A stretch of DNA of 58,922 nt from Rivularia sp. T60_A2020_040 (GTDB lineage: Bacteria > Cyanobacteriota > Cyanobacteriia > Cyanobacteriales > Nostocaceae). The first letter of the stretch is position 1. Every line of letters begins with the position of its first letter. A model generated the notes under the pieces. It saw only the letters and a list, made by a program, of their open reading frames with translations, searched no databases and was not told the origin of the DNA. Made by a program: the position numbers and the translations under genes. Shown here piece by piece: positions 18,312 to 28,857 of this stretch. Where the stretch lies: contig JACYMD010000017.1 in the NCBI GenBank assembly GCA_015272215.1, positions 1 to 58,922 of the forward strand. The letters run 5' to 3'.

Positions 18312-18385
18312 TCTCAGAAGTCGGGTTTTGATGATAATTTTCTGGTATTACCGATATATTTCTTGTAAAAACCCGACTTCTTAAC
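18312..18385. repeat. AGAAGTCGGG palindromic repeat, copy 1
   Basis: Arms AGAAGTCGGGTTTT and AAAACCCGACTTCT flank an AT-rich loop that includes TGGTATTACCGATAT. The same unit recurs at about 31709-31780, 36116-36182 and 36192-36258. It is a dispersed cyanobacterial palindrome that may act as a bidirectional transcript end. Confidence 0.7.
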
Positions 18386-18415
18386 CGATGAAAAATTCAA
18401 ATATATTTCTTGTAG

Positions 18416-18441
18416 AACGGGTTCAACCGCCCGTTTTTTTT
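18416..18441 (+). terminator. intrinsic terminator after typA
   Basis: Stem AACGGG/CCCGTT with an 8-nt loop is followed by an eight-T run. It lies about 130 bp after typA. Confidence 0.75.
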
Positions 18442-18473
18442 ATTGTTTTTTTATTCTAAAACCTAATTATTTC

Positions 18474-18776
18474 CTATTCCCAAGTTGCTACATCTCGAAA
18501 TACTTGGGGAATATCTGTAGATTGAGGAAATTCTAACATCGTTTCCCTCAAACCTAAATATCCCGACTCGGTAAAAGACATCAACATCCTCGATAAAGCA
18601 AACCAAACTTCAGTTTCATACTCCCAATCGCTGTAACGTTTAGATTTTCCCGCAATCGATCGCAAAGCCCAAAAAAAACTATTTCTCACCATAGAACCGC
18701 CTTTTTTGTACTCCGGAACATCTTCGTGGTTGATGTATATTACGTCATTTTCAATTTTGGCTTTCATAATCGGCAA
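18474..18776 (-). CDS. hypothetical protein, 100 residues
   Basis: A small soluble protein of 100 residues with no signal peptide or recognisable motif. Sequence features are an N-terminal beta-rich start (MKAKIENDVIYINHEDV), a basic stretch (GKSKRYSD) and an acidic, aromatic C terminus ending FRDVATWE. I do not recognise the family. The frame has ordinary composition and ends close to the typA terminator, transcribed toward it. The start could also be the Met at residue 4. It is probably a real gene, conserved only narrowly; function unknown. Confidence 0.5.
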   Translation of the reverse strand: MPIMKAKIENDVIYINHEDVPEYKKGGSMVRNSFFWALRSIAGKSKRYSDWEYETEVWFALSRMLMSFTESGYLGLRETMLEFPQSTDIPQVFRDVATWE

Positions 18777-19291
18777 TTAAAAGTTAAGAGTTAGTTTTGT
18801 AAAGACGGGGCGTATTGCTACGTCTTCACTGAATCACCGGAATAAAGAGTTAGGATTTTCTTGAATATAGCGCTTTATTAATCAATTACCATTGATAATT
18901 GATAATTGATAGTTGAGTTTACATTCTCAACCAAGAAAGAAAAGTTTGCCACAATGAAATACTAACTTGTCCTTCAATTTTCATTTTTTGCGAATATCTT
19001 GAATATTCCAAGTTTCTCGTATGTGGTTGATAAGCTGTTAAGCGCCTAAATTAGATAGACAAAGCGGGCAGGATGCCGCACAATAAATTCATATTTATGT
19101 CCTACGGACACGCTACGCTAACGCTTTATACAATTTAACTGTGCATCAGCTTAGTCTACATCGGACTGACTTTTGGAATTGGACTTTCTTGTTCTCTACC
19201 TTGTTTTTTGTATTATCGAGAACAAATTAATCAGCGAAACATATCGAGATAACAAGTAATATCACGGATAAAAATCCAGGAGAAACTAGAA
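18777..19291. other. spacer with short repeats, no gene
   Basis: Contains fragments of the dispersed repeats GACGTAGCAATGCTACGTC (near 18805) and TCCTACGGACACGCTACGCT (near 19100), the latter inverted relative to about 13820. I see no coding frame. Confidence 0.5.
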
Positions 19292-19456
19292 ATGAAAATA
19301 CCTTTTACTGGTGGTTGTATGTGCGGAGCTATCCGCTATGAATGCACAGCAGAGCCGATTGCAATGGGAAATTGTCATTGTCGCGCTCAACCGTGGGATT
19401 GCATGAATCCAGATTTACCTAAGTTTGAGAAAATGCCACCACTTAAAAATACTTAA
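19292..19456 (+). pseudogene. GFA/CENP-V-like enzyme gene relic with internal deletion
   Basis: A 54-codon frame starts [18 protein letters not shown] and reaches GNCHCR, the zinc-binding N terminus of the GFA (glutathione-dependent formaldehyde-activating enzyme-like) family. It then jumps to [17 protein letters not shown], which resembles the extreme C terminus of such proteins. The middle (~80 residues, with the remaining zinc ligands) is missing, so this is an internally deleted pseudogene. A purine-rich ribosome site (CCAGGAG) precedes the ATG. Confidence 0.7.
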
Positions 19457-19617
19457 AAACTAAATTGCTGATAGAACATACTCAAAATTGGCTTAATTTC
19501 ACCAAAAAGAACTGCCGACGATGGTGTAACTCATATCTTCAAGCGATGGCGCAGCAACTCCAACTCTTGTTCTAACTGTTCGAGGGTTTCTCGATCTTTG
19601 TTGTTGATTTCCATGAT

Positions 19618-19881
19618 TTATCCAAAATATTTTTCATATTCATCATGACTACCAATCCAAAACCACGTAACCGTATCGCCCGTTAAAACCCCTATTGCTC
19701 GATAGTTTAATGTGATTCTTACCGACCAAATATTTTCTGCGTCATTAATACATTTAAAATGTAAAGATGGATGAAAACTATTTTCATTCCAAAGTTTATA
19801 AGCTTTTTTTGCGCTTTTTTTTGTTTGAGAATCAAGACTAAAATAAGCATCCCAAAAAGAAGGGAGTGTGGCAGATTTCAT
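19618..19881 (-). CDS. RelE/ParE-like toxin
   Basis: An 87-residue basic protein of the RelE/ParE/HigB fold: two N-terminal helices (SFWDAYFSLDSQTKKSAKKAYKLW), then beta strands with FHPSLHFKCINDAENIWSVRITLNYRAIGV, and a C-terminal WFWIGSHDEYEKYF. The pattern (core Lys/Arg, SVR, YRAIG, and terminal GSHDEY) is typical of toxins that cleave mRNA on the ribosome. It overlaps the upstream antitoxin gene by 4 bp (19878-19881), the usual coupling for a type II module. The toxin is second in order. Confidence 0.8.
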   Translation of the reverse strand: MKSATLPSFWDAYFSLDSQTKKSAKKAYKLWNENSFHPSLHFKCINDAENIWSVRITLNYRAIGVLTGDTVTWFWIGSHDEYEKYFG

Positions 19882-20108
19882 AACTTATCGTAGTCCATCG
19901 GCTCGGAAAGACCTTGTGCAATTTCTTGTTTGGCTTTTTGGGCTGCGGTGACTAGTTTATTTTGGGTTTTTTGAAATGAGTTATCCCATTTTATTTCATC
20001 TTGTAAATCTTGGATATACTCATGAAGATGTTGTGCTATGTGATTTTGGACATCTTCTGGTAAAGATTCCATCATTTTGATGACAGTGGAAATGGCTTCT
20101 GATGACAT
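19878..20108 (-). CDS. antitoxin of the RelE/ParE-like module
   Basis: A 76-residue acidic, mostly helical protein with no obvious HTH: residues 8-35 form amphipathic helices (VIKMMESLPEDVQNHIAQHL), and the C-terminal part with AAQKAKQEIAQGLSEPMDYDKL is the likely toxin-wrapping segment. It is the first gene of a two-gene unit, overlapping the toxin by 4 bp. The role as antitoxin comes from position, size and charge. No operator palindrome was identified upstream. Confidence 0.75.
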   Translation of the reverse strand: MSSEAISTVIKMMESLPEDVQNHIAQHLHEYIQDLQDEIKWDNSFQKTQNKLVTAAQKAKQEIAQGLSEPMDYDKL

Positions 20109-20191
20109 AATTTGATTATATTTAGCTGTGGATGAATGGATTTGAAGATACTAATGTTAAGTCTAGCTAAACTGTTGAAGGCTCGCAATTC

Positions 20192-21405
20192 CTAACTTTT
20201 ATGCGTGAAAAGTCCGATTAATAAAGCAATTGGTGCAGTAATTAATAACCACATGGTACTTCCCAATCCGTAATTTTGAGCTAACCAACCCAATAGCAAT
20301 GGTATCAAACCACCAACCAAACCAAACAAGTTACTCAATGTTAAAACTGCACCGCTTTGTCCCGGCATTGCTGTATACAATTGTCCTTGGAGAATCGAGT
20401 ACCAACCTGCATTTAATAAACCCAGTAAACCCAGAATAAACAACTTGATATTGATGCTGGGTACAAGTAAAAAAGCCGGGTAAGCAAACAAAACCATTGC
20501 AGCACTTAATTTTAAATAAGTCAGTCCCCGCACCCTTTCCAATAAGGGAATCAGTAAAAAATCTCCCACCAAACCAAATCCCAACCAAATAGTAATAGCT
20601 AAACTCACTTGGGTATTATTTACGCCGACTACATCAACAAAATACAGTGCCACAAACCCACGAAATACATCCAGCATCAAATCGGAGAATTGCAACAAAG
20701 TTAACCACCGCACAACATTACACCGTTTTAAAGCCTTAATGGCATTGCTGATTCCCTCTCCTACACTCTGGATTGACTCGTCATGATGGGAAATAGTACC
20801 GGGAATGAGTTGACGATATTTCCACAACACCACCAACGACAACACCGTCAGTATTGCCAAGCTAAAAAACGCACTGCGCCAACTGTTAGTTAATCCCAAT
20901 GCAATTGCAAATATTAGGGGACCAATTGTATTTCCCACAGAACCAGCTAAAGTCCAACGTGCCATATTTTGCTCGTGACGGGTTGGCTCGATGTCCATAA
21001 ATGTGGCTTGAGAAAGGCTGACAAAAGTACCTGATGCGGGATTGAACAGAATCAGCGCTACCAATAATACAGAAAAATTATGACTGAGGGAAATTAGTAA
21101 TAAAGCCCCCGCAAACGCAATCCCACCACCCAAAATCAACTGTCGTCGCTGACCGATATCTGCCAAAATTCCCAGGATTGGCTCAGTAATACTACTGACG
21201 GTATTGGGTATTTTAACAACATCATAATTCGCGTGTAATTAAGATGTAGGTCGTTGCGAATCAAGGGTAAAGCCAGACTATATACCCCATCAACAAGTTC
21301 ATCTAAGAATTCGATGACAAGGAAAATTATGGTTAATAAAAATACTTTGTTTGCAGTTTTGTTTTTACCGCGCAATGACATCGTGTATTCTCCTATTTCC
21401 AACAT
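20192..21405 (-). pseudogene. MFS transporter gene split by a single-base frameshift
   Basis: Two overlapping frames (21136-21405, 89 residues; 20192-21166, 324 residues) together encode a major facilitator protein of about 400 residues. The first begins MSLRGKNKTANKVFLLTIIFLVIEFLDELVDG; the second contains TM2-12. The correct join is LLK-IPNTVSSITEPILGILADIGQRR, which needs one more A in an AAAA run near 21212, so one base has been lost. The loop motif ADIGQRR corresponds to the MFS motif A. The substrate is unknown. It is either a recent pseudogene or an assembly error. No downstream partner. Confidence 0.8.
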
Positions 21406-21632
21406 TTAGTAGCCAACGCAAATCAAAATTGTTGGTTTGTTGGTGGAGGAATCCACGTAGTAGCGCTATTTGCAGTTTTTCTGGCAGAACAAAGTTGTAA
21501 AAGTTTTAATCTAAATCGCCGTTGCGGTGTTTGATGGGCTTACCAGGGTGGGTATTTCATCAGAATTGGGGATAACGGGTTAGTTAGAGAATATCTGTAT
21601 TATATTGTAATATGCAAAAAATGGTTCACACA

Positions 21633-22664
21633 TCAAACTGCGATCGCAACTTTTCCCCGCACTTGACGTTCTTCCAAATAGCGAATTGCCGCAGGAATTT
21701 CACTCAATGGGTAGCAGCGATCGATGTAAGGACGAATCATCTCTGCTTCTATCAAATCTTTCAACACAATTAAATCATTTTGATTGGGTTTGGAAACCAA
21801 ACACTTAACTTTTTTACTGTTAGTTCTGGAAATCCAAGCTCCAAGAAACATTGCCTGGAACAATCGTTTGGTGCAACCACCCACGACAACATAGGTGCCT
21901 GTGGCTGTCAATAAAGGTAAATAGTCAAACGCCGAATTATAGGCGGCAGCATCAAGTATCAAGTCGTAATAGCCCTGATTTAGCTTCGATTGTGCTTGGG
22001 TGCGAGGGCAAATGTAATCTACACCGATTGATTGTACCATTTCGATTTTACTCGTACTGCATACCCCAGTCACCTCAGCCCCGAAAGCCTTGGCAATCTG
22101 GACTGCAAACGACCCCACACCACCGGAAGCCCCATTCACCAACACCTTTTGTCCTGACTGAATTTGTCCCACGTCCCGCAGCCCCTGGAGGGCAGCAAGG
22201 GCAGAAACGGGAATGGTTCCAGCTTCCTCAAAACTCAAATTAGCTGGTTTCAAGGCGAAAGCAGTTTCAGGGGCACAAACATATTCGGCAAAGGTACCAA
22301 AACCAGATTCAGATAAATCTCCAAAAACCATATCCCCAGGTTTAAACTGCGTCACATCCTTACCTACAGCTTCCACTTCCCCTGCAACATCGCAACCCAG
22401 GATTTTGATTTGAGGCTTTCGCAGTCCTCCGTAAATCAACCGAATCAGGAACGGTTTACCCCGCATTAAATGCCAGTCACCTGCGTGGACGGCAGCACCA
22501 CGAACCCTGACCAACACCTCATTATCCCCCACAACAGGGCGGTCAATTTCCACTAATTTCAACACATCGGGCGAACCATATTCGGATTGGGCGATCGCTT
22601 TCATTTTTGCAACTGCTTGATCGGCTATCATTGCTTTTTCTCCATTTGGGGAGGAACTACTCAA
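21633..22664 (-). CDS. NAD(P)-dependent quinone oxidoreductase / zinc-free alcohol dehydrogenase-like
   Basis: A 343-residue MDR-superfamily oxidoreductase. The GroES-like fold (AVHAGDWHLMRG, GCDVAGEVEAVG, FKPGDMVFGD) is followed by a Rossmann domain with NGASGGVGSFAVQIAKAFGA (177-196) for NADPH. The structural zinc cysteines are absent, as in quinone oxidoreductases. It probably reduces quinones or alkenals. Family members usually begin MKAIAQ, so the start may be the Met at 22604 rather than 22664. It is divergent from a TetR gene, and the shared upstream DNA carries a strong palindrome. Confidence 0.87.
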   Translation of the reverse strand: MSSSSPNGEKAMIADQAVAKMKAIAQSEYGSPDVLKLVEIDRPVVGDNEVLVRVRGAAVHAGDWHLMRGKPFLIRLIYGGLRKPQIKILGCDVAGEVEAVGKDVTQFKPGDMVFGDLSESGFGTFAEYVCAPETAFALKPANLSFEEAGTIPVSALAALQGLRDVGQIQSGQKVLVNGASGGVGSFAVQIAKAFGAEVTGVCSTSKIEMVQSIGVDYICPRTQAQSKLNQGYYDLILDAAAYNSAFDYLPLLTATGTYVVVGGCTKRLFQAMFLGAWISRTNSKKVKCLVSKPNQNDLIVLKDLIEAEMIRPYIDRCYPLSEIPAAIRYLEERQVRGKVAIAV

Positions 22665-22689
22665 GAGCGAGCAGAAACTCCATCATTTT

Positions 22690-22706
22690 AACTTACACTG
22701 TAAGTT
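22690..22706. promoter_or_regulatory. candidate TetR operator between oxidoreductase and tetR
   Basis: AACTTACACTGTAAGTT is a perfect palindrome with 8-bp arms and one central base. It lies 26 bp upstream of the oxidoreductase start and 48 bp upstream of the tetR start. This layout fits a TetR-family repressor controlling both directions. Confidence 0.75.
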
Positions 22707-22753
22707 TGTCAAGATAGTATAGCGAAAAATACACGATCATTCCCATAGTATTT

Positions 22754-23440
22754 ATGCAAGACGGTGAAATGGCGAAGAGAGACAACCCAGAGCCAATACC
22801 CCAACTACCATTGAGCCGGGAACGGGTATTAGATGCTGCACTCAGCATGGCTGATAGGGAGGGAATTGAGGCGCTCTCGATGCGAAAACTTGCCCAGGAA
22901 CTGGGTGTCAAGGCGATGTCCCTGTACAATCATGTCACCAATAAGGACGATATTTTGGATGGCATTGTTGATATTGTAATTAGTGAGATTGAGAGACCAG
23001 ACCTCGGACTCGACTGGAAGATAGCTATGCGACGGCGATCAATTTCAGCTCACGCTGTTTTGCTGTGTCACCCTTGGATGATAACAACGATGGTATCGCG
23101 GGTAAATAAAGGAGCAGCAATGTTACACTACGTTGATGCAACCTTGGGTTGTCTAAACGAAGCGGGCTTTTCCTTGGAGATGGCAGATTATGCATGGAAT
23201 GCGATCGACAGTCACATTTACGGATTTACGCTGCAAGAATTGAATTTTCCCTTTGAGCCAGGGGAGTATGCACAAAAGGCGAAGAATTATATTTCGCTCA
23301 TCCCCGTAAATCGCTACCCCTACCTTAATCAACTTGCCCATTACGTGATGGAGGGACGTTATAACGGTGTTTATGATTTTGAATTTGGGTTGGATTTAAT
23401 TCTCGATGGTCTCGATCAATTGCGGAAAAATACTCAGTAG
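22754..23440 (+). CDS. TetR/AcrR-family regulator of the oxidoreductase
   Basis: A 228-residue repressor with the TetR HTH at about 20-65 (RERVLDAALSMADREGIEAL, SMRKLAQELGVKAMSLYNHV). The longer C-terminal domain resembles the TetR class proper (TetR_C), with WMITTMVSRVNKG and YAWNAIDSHIYGF. It is transcribed away from the oxidoreductase gene and separated by a perfect 17-bp palindrome, so it likely represses both. An internal start MAKRDN at 22769 is possible. Confidence 0.86.
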   Translation: MQDGEMAKRDNPEPIPQLPLSRERVLDAALSMADREGIEALSMRKLAQELGVKAMSLYNHVTNKDDILDGIVDIVISEIERPDLGLDWKIAMRRRSISAHAVLLCHPWMITTMVSRVNKGAAMLHYVDATLGCLNEAGFSLEMADYAWNAIDSHIYGFTLQELNFPFEPGEYAQKAKNYISLIPVNRYPYLNQLAHYVMEGRYNGVYDFEFGLDLILDGLDQLRKNTQ

Positions 23441-23570
23441 TAGGTAGTCCTGATGAAAAACAATTTACACCACCAATTGTCTAAGCCTTAATACTTCTTC
23501 CCACTGCCGCTCATCTCAAAGAGATGGTTCTGTGCCGACTGCCCGACTTAGAAGTCAGAGATGGTGGTAA

Positions 23571-24050
23571 TCACAGCTTTTTAAAATATCTAGCAACAGG
23601 CAATAGTCCAAAGCCAGCTTTTTCATAGGTATGACGTGCTGGAGCATGACCAGAATCGGCTCCAGTTTCCACCATCGCCACAGCCATTCCCGCATTTTTC
23701 ATCCAATCGAGGGCAAATTTTATCAAAGCAGAACCCATACCACGACCTTGAAAATCTGGATCGACTGCGACCATATAGATTTCGCCCATACTGCTTTCAC
23801 AATCGAGTTTGACTGCAACAAAACCTACTGTTGAATCAGCATCAATTGCAACCCACACATGAGTATCTTCCGCAGCGCACACCTCCTCAACTGCTTTTTG
23901 CTGATTAATCGACCAACCACCGGGGTAAAAATGCTCGTATATCTCGGTATCCAAGGCTTTCTGAATCGAGTCAAACACCGGAGACCAAGCTCGTAGGGAA
24001 AGGTTTACAATCGCATCAAGTTGCTCGGAACTGTAGGTTTCAATCTGCAT
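23571..24050 (-). CDS. GNAT-family N-acetyltransferase
   Basis: A 159-residue GNAT acetyltransferase. Motif A is MVAVDPDFQGRGMGSALIKF (about 93-112), with the R/Q-x-x-G-x-G/A acetyl-CoA loop, and motif B is DSGHAPARHTYEKAGF. The aminoglycoside-acetyltransferase-like ending (AGFGLLPVARYFKKL) resembles many small-molecule or drug acetyltransferases. The substrate is unknown. It stands alone, downstream of and converging with the tetR gene. Confidence 0.83.
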   Translation of the reverse strand: MQIETYSSEQLDAIVNLSLRAWSPVFDSIQKALDTEIYEHFYPGGWSINQQKAVEEVCAAEDTHVWVAIDADSTVGFVAVKLDCESSMGEIYMVAVDPDFQGRGMGSALIKFALDWMKNAGMAVAMVETGADSGHAPARHTYEKAGFGLLPVARYFKKL

Positions 24051-24430
24051 TGCCAGAAATACTCCAAAAGATAAAGCTCTCTAATCCTGTAATATATGTA
24101 TTACAAAATCATCAGAAAATTTCGATAAATGCATTAGTTTTGGCTATGTTCTAATCGCTCGGCAATGTGCCAACTCCCACTGTGCCTACAATCAAAGGGG
24201 TAAAAAGATAACTTGTATTATATTTTAGTTTGCAAAAAATGGTTCATATATCAAACTGTGATTGCGTATTTTTCAGGTGCAAGATAAGCTATCGCGCATT
24301 TAATTTATATTTTTATAACGGGCTAACAACCCGCACTACAAGAAGATCGGGCGGGGAACGCCGGTCGCTTTACTACCCGCCGAGAATCGGCTCCTGTACC
24401 GGCTACTTGAATAAAATTTCAATATACAAA
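24051..24430. other. spacer with a decayed duplicate of the oxidoreductase 3' end
   Basis: Bases 24217-24274 resemble 21598-21655 (shared GCAAAAAATGGTTCA and ATCAAACTG), that is, the stop region and downstream flank of the oxidoreductase gene. In reverse it reads EKYAITV-stop, a decayed copy of GKVAIAV-stop. The remaining bases hold no gene. Confidence 0.45.
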
Positions 24431-25747
<1,317 letters not shown>

Positions 25748-25766
25748 TTACTAAGTTTGCTTACGA

Positions 25767-26585
25767 TTACTTCTGCACAACTTTGACATTAGTTGCCAAT
25801 CCGAGGAATTGTAGTAATCTAATGGTCATCCAAGTCACATCAATTTCCCACCATTGCAAACCATGACGGGCTGAATATTGAAAAGCATGATGATTATTAT
25901 GCCAACCTTCGCCAAAAGTCAAGAAAGCAACCCACCAACAGTTAGTAGAGCGGTCTTTTGAATCATGATTACGATAGCCGATCATATGACAAGCACTATT
26001 CACGAACATCGTAGAGTGAAGTCCGACAAATAAACGTACAAAGATTCCCCAAATGACAAAAGACCATCCACCGATCAAATAGAGGATAACCCCTAAAGCA
26101 ACTTGCAATTCAATGTAATATCTGTGACAAAAACGATAAAATGGGTCATCGGCAATATCCTTAGTAAGACGGGGAAGTTCAGTTCTCATAGGCACCGAGT
26201 GCATTAACCAACTGATGTGACTCCACCAAAAACCCTGGGTGGAGTTATGAGGGTCTTTTTCCTGATCGGAATACAAATGATGCGCTCTGTGATATCCAAC
26301 CCAGCCAAGTACGCCTCCTTGAAGAGCCAAAGTACCGCACAAAATCAAAAAATACTCCAGCCATTTAGGAATTTGTAAACTGCGATGGGTAGCCAAACGA
26401 TGAAAACCAAAAGAAATTCCCAAACCGATGGTTATCCAGTGTAAAAACACTGCCACCCCTAGAGCAGCCCAACTAAATGTATGGGGTAAAAATACTAACA
26501 ATACTGCTAAATGAAGTATACAAGTAAAAATAATTACCTTTGGTCTTGGGGTAGCTGGATTAAATTGAGATACATTGCTAGTCAT
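25767..26585 (-). CDS. acyl-lipid delta-9-type fatty acid desaturase
   Basis: A 272-residue membrane diiron desaturase. Histidine boxes are HRLATH, HRAHH and HNNHH, in the order and spacing of DesC/acyl-CoA delta-9 desaturases; WVGYHRAHHLYSDQEKDPH and EGWHNNHHAFQYSARHG are diagnostic. Four hydrophobic segments surround the boxes. It inserts a cis double bond in an acyl chain using ferredoxin as electron donor. It is the first gene of a probable two-gene unit with the CFA-synthase-like gene 40 bp downstream. It may be DesC or a side paralogue dedicated to making the CFA substrate. Confidence 0.9.
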   Translation of the reverse strand: MTSNVSQFNPATPRPKVIIFTCILHLAVLLVFLPHTFSWAALGVAVFLHWITIGLGISFGFHRLATHRSLQIPKWLEYFLILCGTLALQGGVLGWVGYHRAHHLYSDQEKDPHNSTQGFWWSHISWLMHSVPMRTELPRLTKDIADDPFYRFCHRYYIELQVALGVILYLIGGWSFVIWGIFVRLFVGLHSTMFVNSACHMIGYRNHDSKDRSTNCWWVAFLTFGEGWHNNHHAFQYSARHGLQWWEIDVTWMTIRLLQFLGLATNVKVVQK

Positions 26586-26667
26586 AATTTTATTGAATTT
26601 TAACTTTACACTGGATTGAATTGATTGGGGTTGTCACTTGAATAATTTCACCATCACGGGCGTTTCT

Positions 26668-27045
26668 GAGAAAAGTTACCAGAAAACTCATTCTATCGCT
26701 GACGCACCTGCTAGTAGTATTTTACGGGAGAATATCGACCTCAAGTTGGCAACCATCTTTAACCAATAGAATCATTTCCATTTGAGGATTATAACCATCA
26801 ATCGCTTGTAAGATATTAGAAATTGTTTGCTGTGCGACCATCCATTCATGTAAATAAGTTGAAAGTGATTTTTTTGACTGCACCTCTCAAAAAAAAGCAC
26901 ATTGCTTTAAACTTGATCAGCGCTGTAATATTGACCACAAACACGATGAAAATGTTCGCGGGGTAAATCAAGTTTCTTAATATGACAAAAAATAGTCCCA
27001 AATCTCAGCTTTGTAATCAATTAGTAAAATATTGGTAAAATTTCA
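26668..27045 (-). pseudogene. decayed third copy of the ~145-residue unknown family
   Basis: Read on the minus strand, pieces align with the gene at 28858-29286: LHEWMVAQQTISNILQAIDGYNP matches that protein's LHEWMIAKETITSILQAVDSYNP, and the DNA at 26668-26710 matches its 3' end. Stops and frameshifts break it (around 26730, 26890 and 26980). It lies between the desaturase gene and the two intact copies. I see no other gene in 26586-27266. Confidence 0.75.
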
Positions 27046-27266
27046 CAAAACTACTTATAAATTTTTTGCACGTTTTGTAAGTTTGACGGCGATTAAAATC
27101 TTCTGTTCAAAATGTTTTTGATTAAGACTTAGGTAATATATGACTGAAAAAGTTATTATTGCCTAGGCGTAATTCATGAATTACCTCTACTTACGTTTGA
27201 TTTTATGTAAGTCTTGTTTATTTCAAATCTGATTGATATATAAATTAATTAGTATATCCTAAAATA

Positions 27267-27710
27267 TTATTTATTAGATGGCGCAAAATGTGGTTGAAAA
27301 TCAGCCCATTTTTTACAGATAATTTGAAAACATTGCAGTGGTGTAATTGGGAGATTTGTGAGATAACAAAAAGCAACTTTATTTCCAGACTCTAACAAAA
27401 ATACCACATCTTTTTCCGGATTATAACTATCTACTGCTTGAAGTATATGACCATTCATAAAATGTCTTTGCATCAGTACGGTATCGGGTGCAGCTAACCA
27501 AGCATTTAGGAAAGGTGCAAGATTTTTACGCGAAACAAAATGGGATGTAAATGTTTCCCCAGAAACACCTAAATGAGGTGAATTAGTGCTACAAATAACT
27601 GCACCACGATTACCATTTAAGTAGCCCAACCAAGCATTATAGCCAATTGCAATTAAATTGGTAGAAATAAAATCTTTTTGCCAATCTTGGGGATTTATTT
27701 CTGAGGTCAT
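27267..27710 (-). CDS. unknown ~145-residue protein, copy 1
   Basis: A 147-residue soluble protein without signal peptide. It shares a pattern with the gene at 28858-29286: GYNAW.G...GNRGAV.C near the N terminus, ILQAVDSYNP in the middle, and TPLQCFQ......W..F at the end. I do not recognise the family. It directly follows the Rieske gene on the same strand (17-bp gap), so both are likely co-transcribed. The conserved GxRGAxxC and DSYNP motifs may mark a binding surface. Function unknown; a partner of the Rieske protein is possible. Confidence 0.7.
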   Translation of the reverse strand: MTSEINPQDWQKDFISTNLIAIGYNAWLGYLNGNRGAVICSTNSPHLGVSGETFTSHFVSRKNLAPFLNAWLAAPDTVLMQRHFMNGHILQAVDSYNPEKDVVFLLESGNKVAFCYLTNLPITPLQCFQIICKKWADFQPHFAPSNK

Positions 27711-27727
27711 CCGATATTAAACTCCTA

Positions 27728-28192
27728 TTATTTAGTTATCAATTCAGTTTGTGTCACCATGATTGCATTCTTTTCTATCTTCGTTTTATAGGTTAAAAGT
27801 GGTTTAGTGGCTGGTCCATTTTGAACTTTGCCTTCTGTGGTAAACTCGGAAGCATGACAAGGACATAAAAAGATATTTTCTTCCGTTTCCCAGTCTACTG
27901 TACAACCAAGATGTGTACAAATTGGGTTGACTGCAATTAATTTTTTACTCTTTGATGTTCCAATTACTAAAACAGCACCTAAAGAAGTTTTTTCTTTGAG
28001 GATTTGACCATTTTGATCTAGTTCTGCTACCGTGCCAACAGAAATCCAATTTTCAGTTGTTTTGGGTTTAGTTTTGAGTTTTAATTTGGGCTTTGGTTTC
28101 GGTTTTGCTGCATAACTTGCAGTTAACAACAAAGGGGAAAAGCTCAAAAAGAAGCTAACACTAAATAAGTTGATAAATTGACGACGTTTCAT
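27728..28192 (-). CDS. exported Rieske [2Fe-2S] protein
   Basis: A 154-residue Rieske protein. Cluster ligands are in CTHLGC (C92, H94) and CPCH (C110, H113), with the disulfide pair C97/C112. The N terminus is [20 protein letters not shown], a twin-arginine-like signal, followed by a Lys/Pro-rich spacer ([15 protein letters not shown]). It is not PetC (too short; no second transmembrane design) and not a dioxygenase ferredoxin. It would transfer electrons in the periplasm or thylakoid lumen. Its neighbours are an unknown 147-residue protein 17 bp downstream and a secreted Cys-rich protein 123 bp upstream. Partners unknown. Confidence 0.85.
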   Translation of the reverse strand: MKRRQFINLFSVSFFLSFSPLLLTASYAAKPKPKPKLKLKTKPKTTENWISVGTVAELDQNGQILKEKTSLGAVLVIGTSKSKKLIAVNPICTHLGCTVDWETEENIFLCPCHASEFTTEGKVQNGPATKPLLTYKTKIEKNAIMVTQTELITK

Positions 28193-28315
28193 CTTTTCAA
28201 ATAGTAAATTATTGTAGATAGAATTTAGTGCGGGAATTAGATTACCGGTTAGGATACATCGAATTTAAATTACTAGCAAATACTCAGTAACAAGTAAAAC
28301 CAAATTTATTGTAAA

Positions 28316-28711
28316 TTATTCCGGTAAACTATTCCGTAAACGACGCAGACAATTAATTGATGCAACACAGTCACAACCAAACATCCCCACAGCAGCATCA
28401 CTTTCTTCATCACTAACACCAAGTAATGCACTTTCATTATTTACATCACTTGCGTCAATTTCTGGATTACCTTTTTTTAAATGAGATAATTCTTGTGCAT
28501 TAGCGCAGAAAAATTTACCGAGTTTTGGATGTTTTACACAAGCTTTTTGACTTTCTGCTGATACTGGTGTAACACTTGCATCGGGACGTTCTACTGGTTG
28601 TACATTTTTGATTGTTTCGTTCGCTACAGCAATTTTTCCAGTCATTAATAGTGAACCGAGAGAAATAAATGCTAAAGGTTTACTAGTTAGGTATGAGAGT
28701 ATTTTTTGCAC
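28316..28711 (-). CDS. small secreted Cys-containing protein
   Basis: A 131-residue protein with a hydrophobic N terminus (residues about 11-30, LAFISLGSLLMTGKIAVA) that looks like a signal peptide or anchor. After it come a polar stretch and five Cys (58, 69, 113, 115, 121), including the C-terminal CDCVASINC. No domain is recognised. It could be a redox or metal-binding exported protein or a precursor peptide; its position between the Rieske gene and the unknown-family gene suggests a shared function. Start at MQKILSYLTS, the only sensible Met. Confidence 0.65.
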   Translation of the reverse strand: MQKILSYLTSKPLAFISLGSLLMTGKIAVANETIKNVQPVERPDASVTPVSAESQKACVKHPKLGKFFCANAQELSHLKKGNPEIDASDVNNESALLGVSDEESDAAVGMFGCDCVASINCLRRLRNSLPE

Positions 28712-28857
28712 TTAGTTATCCTCAAAATATAGAAATTGTTAACATCGTCAATTTATTTTACCCAGATTGATATGATTAATCAGGATAAAGTTTTTCAAAT
28801 TAATCAGTCATAACACACTTTTGATATTTACTTTTTCTTGATTTATGCTGCATTTAA

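Noticed and set aside
19531-19614. 27-codon peptide on the minus strand (MEINNKDRETLEQLEQ start)
   Set aside because: Helical and with a start and stop, but too short to judge without homologues; it may be a remnant upstream of nothing obvious.
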